Assembly (NCBI RefSeq): GCF_014196125.1
Contig: NZ_JACIDA010000005.1
Coordinates: 1 to 47,746 of the forward strand
Source of the DNA: Brevundimonas mediterranea
GTDB taxonomy: Bacteria > Pseudomonadota > Alphaproteobacteria > Caulobacterales > Caulobacteraceae
Direction of reading: 5' to 3'
DNA length: 47,746 bases
Under the pieces are notes generated by a model that did not search any database, was not told the DNA's origin, and was given only the letters and a program-made list of their open reading frames with translations. Position numbers and translations under genes: made by a program. Each line of letters starts with the position of its first letter. Position 1 is the stretch's first letter. Below, piece after piece: positions 17,467 to 24,671 of the stretch.

Positions 17467-18147
17467 GTGACCGAACTCGCCGCACAACACCCTGTGGAGC
17501 CTCCTGCCAAGGGTTCCAAAAAGCCGAAGGCGGCGCTGAACGGCGCGCGGTCCTTCTGGCTGAAACAGCTTCATTCCTGGCACTGGATTTCGGCGGCGGT
17601 CAGTCTTGTGGGGCTGATCCTGTTCGCGGTCACCGGCATCACCCTGAACCACGCCGCCTCGATCCCGGCCGAGCCGGTGACGGTGGAACAGACCGCGGCC
17701 CTTCCGGCGCCCCTGCTGCAACGGCTGGCGGAGTTTCCTCAGGAGACGACCGACCCGGCGCCGGACGCCGTGGCCCGCTGGGCGGCCGAGAGCCTGAAGG
17801 TCGAGATCGCCGGCAAGCCGACCGAGACCACGCCCGAAGAAATATATGTCGCCCTGCCTACGCCCGGCGGCGACGGATGGGTGACCATCGACCGTGCGAC
17901 GGGCGATGTGCTGCACGAGAAGACGACGCGCGGCTGGATCGCCTACCTGAATGACCTGCACAAGGGCCGCAACGCCGGGACGGTCTGGTTCTGGTTCATC
18001 GACGTCTTCGCCGTGGCCTGCACGATTTTCGCCCTGACGGGCCTGGGGCTGATGTGGCTGCACGCCAAGGGGCGGCCGTCCACCTGGCCGCTGGCGGCCC
18101 TGGGCCTGCTTATCCCCGTCGTCATCGCCCTGATTTTCATTCACTAA
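17467..18147 (+). CDS. PepSY-associated transmembrane protein (haem/flavin electron transfer)
   Basis: 226 aa, GTG start. Three membrane helices at about 41-60, 173-195 and 205-225, with a periplasmic PepSY-like domain between the first two (EEIYVALPTPGGDGWVTIDRATG). Histidines at membrane edges (His36, His39, His62, His165, His199) could bind haem. Proteins of this type (PepSY-TM) carry electrons across the cytoplasmic membrane in iron-reduction systems. Its stop is 11 bases before the DUF2271 gene, starting a five-gene run through ApbE and a flavodoxin reductase. Confidence 0.8.
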   Translation: MTELAAQHPVEPPAKGSKKPKAALNGARSFWLKQLHSWHWISAAVSLVGLILFAVTGITLNHAASIPAEPVTVEQTAALPAPLLQRLAEFPQETTDPAPDAVARWAAESLKVEIAGKPTETTPEEIYVALPTPGGDGWVTIDRATGDVLHEKTTRGWIAYLNDLHKGRNAGTVWFWFIDVFAVACTIFALTGLGLMWLHAKGRPSTWPLAALGLLIPVVIALIFIH

Positions 18148-18158
18148 GAGTGTCCCGG

Positions 18159-18668
18159 ATGCGCCTTCTCCCCATCGTCGTCACCACCGTCGGCCTGGCC
18201 GCCGCCGCGCCCGCCCTGGCGGCGGACCTGTCGGTCACGGTCGATGTGCCGCGCCTGAACACCGCCTCCTATCATCGGCCCTATGTGGCGGTGTGGATCG
18301 AACGGCCGGACCAGACGGCGGTCCAGACCCTGGCGGTCTGGTACCAACAGACCCGCAACAACGAGGGCGACGGCAAGGACTGGCTGAAAGACCTGCGCAC
18401 CTGGTGGCGCAAGGGCGGCCGGGCCATGAGCCTGCCGGCCGACGGGGTCTCGGGCGCCACCCGCGCGCCGGGGCGCCAGACCATCACCGTGCCCGCCGCC
18501 CGCCTGCGCGGCCTGCAGCCGGGCCAGTACACCGTCGTTGTCGAGGCGGCGCGCGAACTGGGCGGCCGTGAGGTCGTGCGCGTGCCCTTCCGCTGGGGCG
18601 GCGCCAACACCGCCAATGCTTCCGGCTCCACCGAACTGGGCGCCGTGCGCGTCACCGTCTCTCGCTGA
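18159..18668 (+). CDS. DUF2271 periplasmic protein with ApbE flavinylation motif
   Basis: 169 aa from ATG 18159. Signal peptide MRLLPIVVTTVGLAAAAPALA, cut before AD. The DUF2271 core has YVAVWIERPDQTAVQTLAVWYQ and KDWLKDLRTWW. Residues 95-101 read DGVSGAT, which fits the ApbE target consensus D-x-x-(S/T)-G-A-(S/T); Thr101 would carry covalent FMN. An apbE gene lies two genes downstream. I infer a periplasmic flavoprotein that receives electrons from the PepSY protein. The family itself has no assigned function. Confidence 0.82.
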   Translation: MRLLPIVVTTVGLAAAAPALAADLSVTVDVPRLNTASYHRPYVAVWIERPDQTAVQTLAVWYQQTRNNEGDGKDWLKDLRTWWRKGGRAMSLPADGVSGATRAPGRQTITVPAARLRGLQPGQYTVVVEAARELGGREVVRVPFRWGGANTANASGSTELGAVRVTVSR

Positions 18669-18679
18669 GGAACAGATCC

Positions 18680-19480
18680 ATGAAAAAGACGATCACGCTT
18701 CTGGCCTTCGCCGCCGCTCTGGCCGCGCCCATGGCCGCCCAGGCCCACCGCGCCTGGATGGCGCCGACCTCGACCAGCCTGTCGGGCAATGACGCCTGGG
18801 TTGGGTTCGACGCCGGCATGTCCAACGGGGTCTTCATCCCCGATCACGCCGCCATGCGGATGAACGGCCTGGTGGTGACGGCGCCGGACGGCTCGGCCGT
18901 TCAGCCCGAGCACCTGATGCAGGGCCAGTACCGCACCACCTTCGATGTCCATCTGACGCAGAACGGCACCTACAAGGTCGCCAATGTGATGAACGGCATC
19001 ATGGCCAGCTACACCTTGAACGGTGAACAAAAGCGCTGGCGCGGCTCGGCGGCCGAGTTCCCTTCGGCCTTGCCGCAGGGCGCGACCAACGTGCAGGCGA
19101 CCCGTACATCAAGCCGGATCGAGACCTTCGTCACCCTGAACAACCCGACCGACACGGTCTTCACCAATGCGCGGGACGGTCTGGAGATGATCCCGGTCAC
19201 CCACCCGAATGATCTGGTGGCGGGCGAACCGGCGACCTTCAAACTGTCGAAAGACGGGTTGCCGGCCGCCGGCCTGGAAGTGACGGTGGCGCGTGGCGGC
19301 CTCCGCTATCGCGACAATCCCGAGGAATCGACGGTGACCACCGGCGTCGACGGCGCCTTCACCGTCACCTGGCCGGAAGCGGGCCTGTACTGGCTGAACG
19401 CTTCAGTCCGCACCGCGGCTGAGGGCGACACGATAGCTTCGAACGCTTCCTATGTGGCGGTCGTGGAAGTCCTGCCCTAA
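18680..19480 (+). CDS. DUF4198 periplasmic protein
   Basis: 266 aa. Signal peptide ends at AQA before HRAWMAPTST, the usual N-terminal histidine motif HRAW of this family, which may bind metal as the new N-terminus. A C-terminal Ig-like segment (GLPAAGLEVTVARGG...GVDGAFTVTWPEAG) resembles carboxypeptidase-regulatory/Big domains. It is spaced 11 bp from the DUF2271 gene. DUF4198 proteins are frequent partners of metal receptors and PepSY systems; function is inferred only as metal or electron handling in the periplasm. Confidence 0.82.
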   Translation: MKKTITLLAFAAALAAPMAAQAHRAWMAPTSTSLSGNDAWVGFDAGMSNGVFIPDHAAMRMNGLVVTAPDGSAVQPEHLMQGQYRTTFDVHLTQNGTYKVANVMNGIMASYTLNGEQKRWRGSAAEFPSALPQGATNVQATRTSSRIETFVTLNNPTDTVFTNARDGLEMIPVTHPNDLVAGEPATFKLSKDGLPAAGLEVTVARGGLRYRDNPEESTVTTGVDGAFTVTWPEAGLYWLNASVRTAAEGDTIASNASYVAVVEVLP

Positions 19481-19489
19481 GCCACGGGC

Positions 19490-20599
19490 ATGTCCGACAC
19501 CCCCTTCTCGCGCGGATCCCGCGCGGCCCCGCCCACGGTCTCCCTCGGCGACCCGGTTCCGCTCGCGGACCGCGCCGACAACCGGGTGCTGATTCCGCCG
19601 ATGGACGGGGTTCCGCCCCGTCCGCCCGGCGACCGGATCCTGTCGCTGGGCGGCCCGACCATGGGAACGACCTGGAGCGCGCGGGTGATCGGCCCGCCGG
19701 GCCTGAGCGAGGCGGCGGTCCAGGCGGCGGTGGAGGAAGAACTGGCGGCGGTGATCGCGGTCTTCAGTCCGTGGGAGCCGTCCAGCGAGATCAGCCGCTT
19801 CAACGCCGCGCCCGAAGGCGTGTGGGCGGTGTCCCAGCCCTTCTGGGATTTGCTGGACGCCGCCATGGACCTGGGCGACGAGACGAACGGCGCGGTCGAT
19901 CCGACCCTGGGCGCCCTGGTCGACCTGTGGGGATTCGGCCCGCCCGGACCGCGTTCGCCCCTGCTGCCCGTGCCCTCGGACGAAGAGGTCGAGGCGGCGC
20001 TGAAATTGTCAGGTTGGCGGAAGTTGCGGCTGAACCGCGACGCGCGCGCGGTCATGCAGTTGGGCGGCATGAGGCTGGACGTCTCCGGCATCGCCAAGGG
20101 GCATGCGGTGGACCGGGTCTCGGACCGGCTGAGGGCCATGGGCGCGACCTCGCACCTGGTCGAGATCGGCGGCGAGTTGAAGGGGCGCGGCGTCAAGCCC
20201 GACGCCCAACCCTGGTGGGTCGAGATCGAGCGGGTCGAGAGTTCGACCGCGCCGCGCACCGTGGCGGCCCTGTACGATTTGGCCATGGCGACCAGCGGCG
20301 ACTATCGCCGCGCCTTCGAACATAAAGGCCGCCTGTATCCGCATACGCTGGACGGCGCGACCGGGCGGCCGGTGAGCAACGCCCTGGCCTCGGTGACGGT
20401 GCTGCACGCCTCGGCCATGAAGGCCGACGCCTACGCCACGGCCTTGACGGTCATGGGGCCGTTCGAGGGGCCGGACTACGCCGAGGCGGTCGGCCTGGCC
20501 GCCCATTTCGTCGAGCGGACCGAGCGCGGCCTGGTCGAGCGGATGACGCCCGCCTTCGCCGCCATGATGGACGACCCCGCCGTGGAGGGGCCCGGTTGA
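19490..20599 (+). CDS. apbE: FAD:protein FMN transferase ApbE
   Basis: 369 aa. ApbE splits FAD and attaches FMN to Thr/Ser of target proteins, with Mg2+. Family motifs: LGGPTMGTTWSARV, ISRFNA, LGALVDLWGFG, the FAD/metal-binding LDVSGIAKGHAVD, LVEIGGELKGRG, and the C-terminal ATSGDYRRAF / HTLDGATGRPV / AMKADAYATAL. No lipobox or signal peptide is obvious; the first 45 residues are Pro-rich and disordered, so location (cytoplasm or exported by another route) is uncertain. The likely substrate is the DUF2271 protein two genes upstream. Confidence 0.93.
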   Translation: MSDTPFSRGSRAAPPTVSLGDPVPLADRADNRVLIPPMDGVPPRPPGDRILSLGGPTMGTTWSARVIGPPGLSEAAVQAAVEEELAAVIAVFSPWEPSSEISRFNAAPEGVWAVSQPFWDLLDAAMDLGDETNGAVDPTLGALVDLWGFGPPGPRSPLLPVPSDEEVEAALKLSGWRKLRLNRDARAVMQLGGMRLDVSGIAKGHAVDRVSDRLRAMGATSHLVEIGGELKGRGVKPDAQPWWVEIERVESSTAPRTVAALYDLAMATSGDYRRAFEHKGRLYPHTLDGATGRPVSNALASVTVLHASAMKADAYATALTVMGPFEGPDYAEAVGLAAHFVERTERGLVERMTPAFAAMMDDPAVEGPG

Positions 20600-21957
20600 C
20601 GCACGAGCCGGCGCGTTGGCTGTGGGCCGTCGGAGCGACGGCCCTGTGGTTGGTCCTGACCGGCTTCATCGTCTGGCGCGAACGCCGGGCGAAGGCGGCG
20701 GCGCGCGCGCGGTCGCAGGCGATGGTCGGAGACGGCGAGAGCGTGTTGGTCGCCTTCGCCAGCCAGACGGGATTCGCCGAGCAACTGGCGTGGATGACGG
20801 CCAAGGCCCTGCAGGACGGCGGGCTGGGGGCGCGGGTTTTGTCCTTCGCCGATCTGGACAGCGCGACGCTGAAGACGGCCGGCCGGGCCTTGCTGATCGT
20901 GTCCACGACGGGCGAGGGCGATCCGCCCGACGCGGCGGCGCGGTTCGTGCGCAAGACCATGGGGCAGGGGGCGGATCTGGCGGGCCTGCGCTTCGGCCTG
21001 CTGGCCCTGGGCGACCGCAGCTATGACCAGTTCTGCGGCTTCGGCCATGCGGTGGACGGCTGGCTGCGCCGGTCGGGCGCCGAAGCCCTGTTCGATCTGG
21101 TCGAGGTCGACAACGGCGAGGCCGGCGCCATTCGTCACTGGCAGCACCAGTTGAACCAGATCACCGGCAGCGTCGCCGCCCCCGACTGGGCCCCGGCCGC
21201 CTTCGATCCGTGGCGGCTGGTCGAGCGGACCCTGGTCAATCCGGGCAGTCCGGGCGGCGCGGCCTATCATCTGGCGTTCGAGCCGGTTGGGTCGGCTCCG
21301 GACTGGGCGGCGGGCGACATCGCCGAGATCGGTCTGCCGGAACGGGACGGGGCGACGCCTGGCGCGCGTGAGTATTCCATCGCCTCCCTGCCGTCTGACG
21401 GGCGGGTTGAGTGCCTGATCCGGCTGATGCGCCATCCGGATGGGACGCCGGGCCTGGCGTCCGGGTGGCTGACGCAGGATCTGGCGATCGGCGACGAGAT
21501 CGGCATGCGGCTGAGGACCAACCGCAGTTTCCATGGGCCGGCGGACGAGACGCCGATGATCCTGATAGGCAACGGCACGGGGATCGCGGGATTGCGGGCG
21601 CACCTGAAGGCGCGGACGTCGGCGAGCGGCGGGGCCTGGCTGTTGTTCGGCGAGCGGACGCGGGCGCACGACGCCTTCTTCGACGCCGAGCTTCAGGGGT
21701 GGCTGGAGTCGGGCGTGCTGCGCCGGCTGGACCGGTGTTTCTCGCGCGACGAAGGCGACGGGCGGTATGTGCAGGATCTGGTCGCGACGGCGGGCGACGA
21801 ACTGCGCGACTGGGTGGCGCGCGGCGCGGTCCTCTATGTCTGCGGCAGTCTGGAGGGGATGTCGCAGGGCGTCCATGCAGCGCTGGAGGCGGCGCTGGGC
21901 GAGGCGGTTCTGCTGGAGATGCTCGAGAACGGCAGGTATCGGCGGGACGTGTACTGA
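20596..21957 (+). CDS. Membrane-anchored flavodoxin-FAD/NADPH reductase (sulfite-reductase-flavoprotein-like)
   Basis: 453 aa with a TTG start overlapping the apbE stop. One membrane helix at about 8-27 followed by RERRAK places the rest in the cytoplasm. Then a flavodoxin domain (VLVAFASQTGFAEQLA, STTGEGDPPD, LGDRSYDQFCGFG) and a ferredoxin-NADP reductase domain: REYSIAS binds FAD, IGNGTGIAGLRAHL binds NADPH, and the end GRYRRDVY is as in CysJ. It would move electrons NADPH to FAD to FMN and on to the PepSY membrane protein. The CysJ-like connecting domain is shortened. Confidence 0.88.
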   Translation: MTHEPARWLWAVGATALWLVLTGFIVWRERRAKAAARARSQAMVGDGESVLVAFASQTGFAEQLAWMTAKALQDGGLGARVLSFADLDSATLKTAGRALLIVSTTGEGDPPDAAARFVRKTMGQGADLAGLRFGLLALGDRSYDQFCGFGHAVDGWLRRSGAEALFDLVEVDNGEAGAIRHWQHQLNQITGSVAAPDWAPAAFDPWRLVERTLVNPGSPGGAAYHLAFEPVGSAPDWAAGDIAEIGLPERDGATPGAREYSIASLPSDGRVECLIRLMRHPDGTPGLASGWLTQDLAIGDEIGMRLRTNRSFHGPADETPMILIGNGTGIAGLRAHLKARTSASGGAWLLFGERTRAHDAFFDAELQGWLESGVLRRLDRCFSRDEGDGRYVQDLVATAGDELRDWVARGAVLYVCGSLEGMSQGVHAALEAALGEAVLLEMLENGRYRRDVY

Positions 21958-21963
21958 CCTGTT

Positions 21964-21995
21964 CCGCTCATCCCGGCGAAAGCCGGGATGAGCGG
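21964..21995. terminator. Bidirectional terminator between convergent genes
   Basis: A perfect 14-bp stem CCGCTCATCCCGGC with a GAAA tetraloop, ending directly at the stop codon of the minus-strand ligase gene and seven bases after the stop of the reductase. T-rich sequence follows on the plus strand (TTATTCT). The CATCCCGGCGAAAGCCGGGATG core is a common intergenic palindrome in alphaproteobacteria. Confidence 0.8.
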
Positions 21996-23393
21996 TTATT
22001 CTCGTAGCCGTTCCAGCAGCTCGGCCGCGAAGCTGGACAGGGTGTCGTCGCGGGCGCCCATGACGACGATCCGGTCGCCCGGTTGCGCGATCTCGACGAT
22101 CCGGTCGCCGCAGTCGGCGCGGGTCGGCAGGGCCTCCGCCTGACGGCCGGCGGCGCGGACGCCCGAGGCGATGTCTTCCGAGCCGACGCTGCGGTCGGTG
22201 GTGCCGCCGTAATAGACCGGCTCGGGCATCAGAAGGACGTCGTCCTCGCGCATCAGGCCGGCGAAACCGTTGATGAATTCCTGCCGCATCAGCTTCAGCG
22301 GGCCGAAGCCGTGGGGTTGGAACAGGATCAGCAGGCGGCCGTCGAAGGCGTGCAGGGTCTTCAGGGTGGCGGCGATCTTGTCCGGGTTATGGGCGAAGTC
22401 GTCGATGACGGTGATGTCGTTCACGGTCCCGACCACCTCCATCCGGCGACGGATGCCGGCGAAGGTCTCCAGCGCCTTGACCGCCTGGCCCATCGGCACG
22501 TCCAGCGCCTTGACCGCGCCCAGGGCCGCCAGGGCATTGGCGACATTGTGGGCGCCGGGCACGTTCAGGACGACGTCATATTCGCTCCAACCCTCGATCA
22601 GGCGGAACTTCATGCCCGTGGGGGTGGGCTGAAGGTCGTGGGCGGACAGGTCGGCGGTTTCCCCGCCCAAGGCGAAGGTGATCGCCTTGCCGACCGGCAG
22701 AATCTGGGCCAGGGCCGCCGTCTCGGGATTGTCGAGGTTCAGCACCGCCGTGGTCGCGCGGGCGGTGAAGCCGCCGAACAGGTCGCGCAGCTCCTCCATC
22801 GACTTGTGATCCAGCGAGATGTTGGAGACGACCGCGACGGTGGGGTCATAGCCGGCGATGGAGCCGTCGGACTCGTCCACCTCGGCCACGAACAGGTCCG
22901 GTCCGCCCACCAGGGCGCTGGCGAACGGATGGTCGGCGTCGGCGAAATTCTTCATCACCGCGCCGTTGACGACGGTGGGGTTGCGTTCGCCCTGGTCCAG
23001 GATCCAGGCGATCATGCCGGTGATGGTGGACTTGCCGCTGGTGCCCGCCACGCCGACCGAGGTCGGGGCCGCGTTGAACAGCTGGCTCAGCAACTGGGGC
23101 CGGGTCTGGATGACGGCGCCGACGCGGCGGGCCGCGCCGATGTCGGGCACAGTCTCTTCAATCGCGCCGGTGGCCACGACGGTCTGGGTTGAACGGGTCA
23201 CGCCGGAACCGTCCTGGGGATGCAGGGTCACGCCGTGGGCGCGCAGCCAGTCGAACTTCTCGGGCGTGCGGCCCTGGTCCAGCGCCCGGTCGGAGCCTTC
23301 GATGGCATGGCCTTGAGCCTGGACGATCAGGGCCAGGGGCAGCATGCCCGACCCGCCGATGCCGCAGAAGAAATAGGAGGCGTCTTGGTTCAT
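21996..23393 (-). CDS. mpl: Mur ligase, Mpl-like (UDP-MurNAc:tripeptide ligase)
   Basis: 465 aa. Mpl reattaches recovered L-Ala-gamma-D-Glu-meso-DAP to UDP-MurNAc in peptidoglycan recycling. Visible: N-terminal UDP-binding FFCGIGGSGMLPLALI, ATP P-loop VAGTSGKSTITGM, the ligase motifs VAEVDESDGS and SNISLDHKSM, and IDDFAHNPDKIAATL in the C-terminal domain. MurC itself normally lies in the dcw cluster, which is not here, so Mpl or a MurC-like paralogue is preferred. The adjacent LD-carboxypeptidase gene supports recycling. SD AGGGGG precedes the ATG. Confidence 0.8.
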   Translation of the reverse strand: MNQDASYFFCGIGGSGMLPLALIVQAQGHAIEGSDRALDQGRTPEKFDWLRAHGVTLHPQDGSGVTRSTQTVVATGAIEETVPDIGAARRVGAVIQTRPQLLSQLFNAAPTSVGVAGTSGKSTITGMIAWILDQGERNPTVVNGAVMKNFADADHPFASALVGGPDLFVAEVDESDGSIAGYDPTVAVVSNISLDHKSMEELRDLFGGFTARATTAVLNLDNPETAALAQILPVGKAITFALGGETADLSAHDLQPTPTGMKFRLIEGWSEYDVVLNVPGAHNVANALAALGAVKALDVPMGQAVKALETFAGIRRRMEVVGTVNDITVIDDFAHNPDKIAATLKTLHAFDGRLLILFQPHGFGPLKLMRQEFINGFAGLMREDDVLLMPEPVYYGGTTDRSVGSEDIASGVRAAGRQAEALPTRADCGDRIVEIAQPGDRIVVMGARDDTLSSFAAELLERLRE

Positions 23394-23418
23394 GCCCCCT
23401 TAGAACAGGGGATCGGGC

Positions 23419-23439
23419 CGATCCGCCAGAGGCGGATCG
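23419..23439. promoter_or_regulatory. Palindrome between divergent recycling genes
   Basis: CGATCCGCC-AGA-GGCGGATCG, perfect 9-bp arms, in the 69-bp space between the Mpl-like gene and the LD-carboxypeptidase gene. It may be an operator serving both promoters, or a leader hairpin. No matching regulator gene is nearby. Confidence 0.4.
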
Positions 23440-23462
23440 CAATTTCGACGAAGAAGACGGAC

Positions 23463-24299
23463 GTGACCAGCAACAGCTTCAAGATCGGCGTCGTCTGCGC
23501 CAGTTCACGCTTCTCGAAGGAGCGCGCCGAGGCCGTCGAGGCCTGGATGACCGAACACCATCCCGACGGGGATGTGACGGTGGTCTTCCACCCCGCCTGT
23601 TTCCTGAAACACGGCCATTTCGCCGGGGACGACCGGGCGCGGGCCGACGCCTTCGTCGCGTTCGCCAACGACCCCCGCATCGACGCCATCTGGTTCGCGC
23701 GCGGCGGCTATGGATCCTGCCGGATCGCCGAATCGGTCATTCCGCGCCTGAACGCCGTGGCCCGCAAGAAGCGCTATATGGGCTATTCCGACGCCGGCAG
23801 CCTGCTGGCCGGGATGTACAAGGCCGGGTTCGAACATCTGGCGCACGGGCCCATGGCCTCGGATTCGGTGCGCGACGATGCTACGGCGAAGGGCGCCCTG
23901 GCCTGGTTGACGACCGGACGAACCGACTGGATCGAACCCTCGCTGGCGACCGATCCGCGACCCGCCGTCGCCTTCAACCTGACCATCCTGGACCAGCTGG
24001 TCGGCACGGCGCTTGAGCCCGATCTGTCCGGCCACGTCCTGATGCTGGAGGAGGTGTCGGAGGCCGCCTATCGGATCGACCGGATGATGTTTCACTTGAC
24101 GGGGCAGGAGTCGATCCGACGTGTGGCCGGAATTCGCCTGGGACGTGTTTCAGATGTCACGCCAAACGATCCCGATTTCGGACAGACTCCGGAGGAGATT
24201 GTTCGATACTGGTGCCTGAGATCCGGCATAGAATTCCTGGGACCGGCCGATATCGGGCACGACGACGCCAACAAGGTGGTTCCCTTCGGTCGCGGCTGA
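23463..24299 (+). CDS. Muramoyltetrapeptide LD-carboxypeptidase (peptidase S66)
   Basis: 278 aa with GTG start at 23463, preceded by an AGAAG site. It removes the terminal D-Ala from tetrapeptides in the cytoplasm, making the tripeptide that Mpl uses. Nucleophile region GYSDAGSLLAG (catalytic Ser after Gly-Tyr), LEEVSEAAYRIDRMM with the acidic triad member, and the late His in ADIGHDDANK. ARGGYGSCRI matches the N-terminal family motif. The plus-strand frame starting at 23220 overlaps the divergent gene and was rejected. Confidence 0.87.
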   Translation: MTSNSFKIGVVCASSRFSKERAEAVEAWMTEHHPDGDVTVVFHPACFLKHGHFAGDDRARADAFVAFANDPRIDAIWFARGGYGSCRIAESVIPRLNAVARKKRYMGYSDAGSLLAGMYKAGFEHLAHGPMASDSVRDDATAKGALAWLTTGRTDWIEPSLATDPRPAVAFNLTILDQLVGTALEPDLSGHVLMLEEVSEAAYRIDRMMFHLTGQESIRRVAGIRLGRVSDVTPNDPDFGQTPEEIVRYWCLRSGIEFLGPADIGHDDANKVVPFGRG

Positions 24300-24470
24300 G
24301 GCGAACGGCCCGCGACGCAAAAGACACAGTCTCGCCTTGATCTGCCGCCGCGCACCCGGCGCCCCCTCGACACGTCCTGCGTCTGCACGTCAGATGCAGG
24401 TCCGCGAGGCGTTAGGACTTCGTTAAGCCAAGGCGTTGGGGGACGCTGCGGTTTACGCCTTCTGCGATGC

Positions 24471-24512
24471 GGCGGTTCGTTCGGACCTCGGGGGATGCCC
24501 GAACGAACCGCC
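24471..24512 (+). terminator. Long hairpin in the LD-carboxypeptidase/dnaG gap
   Basis: GGCGGTTCGTTCGG (24471-24484) and CCGAACGAACCGCC (24499-24512) form a perfect 14-bp stem with a 14-nt loop. TGATCGTCTTTCC follows, so it could end a transcript. It lies 172 bases past the carboxypeptidase stop, far for a simple terminator; a small RNA ending here is possible. The rest of the 24300-24671 gap holds an AT-rich patch with the palindrome CCAATATTGG (24524) and two partial ATATT repeats (24551, 24579), but no gene I can support. Confidence 0.5.
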
Positions 24513-24671
24513 TGATCGTCTTTCCAATATTGGTTAAACTGTTGCGACCGATATTGGCGTCGGCGGACTTTATCCTCGATATTACCCACAGTGCGAATCA
24601 GGATCGGGGACACTGGCGATGAGGCTGGTTTTCGACATTCACTTTCGCGCTAAGCGAAGGCTTGTGCTCGT

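Noticed and set aside
16213..18144. 643-aa minus-strand frame opposite the second TonB receptor
   Set aside because: Arg/Pro/Gly/Gln-rich shadow; the opposite strand encodes recognisable proteins end to end.
20596..21957. CysJ, sulfite reductase flavoprotein subunit
   Set aside because: Domain content is similar, but the N-terminal membrane helix, short connecting region and apbE/PepSY neighbours argue for membrane electron transfer; no cysI is near.
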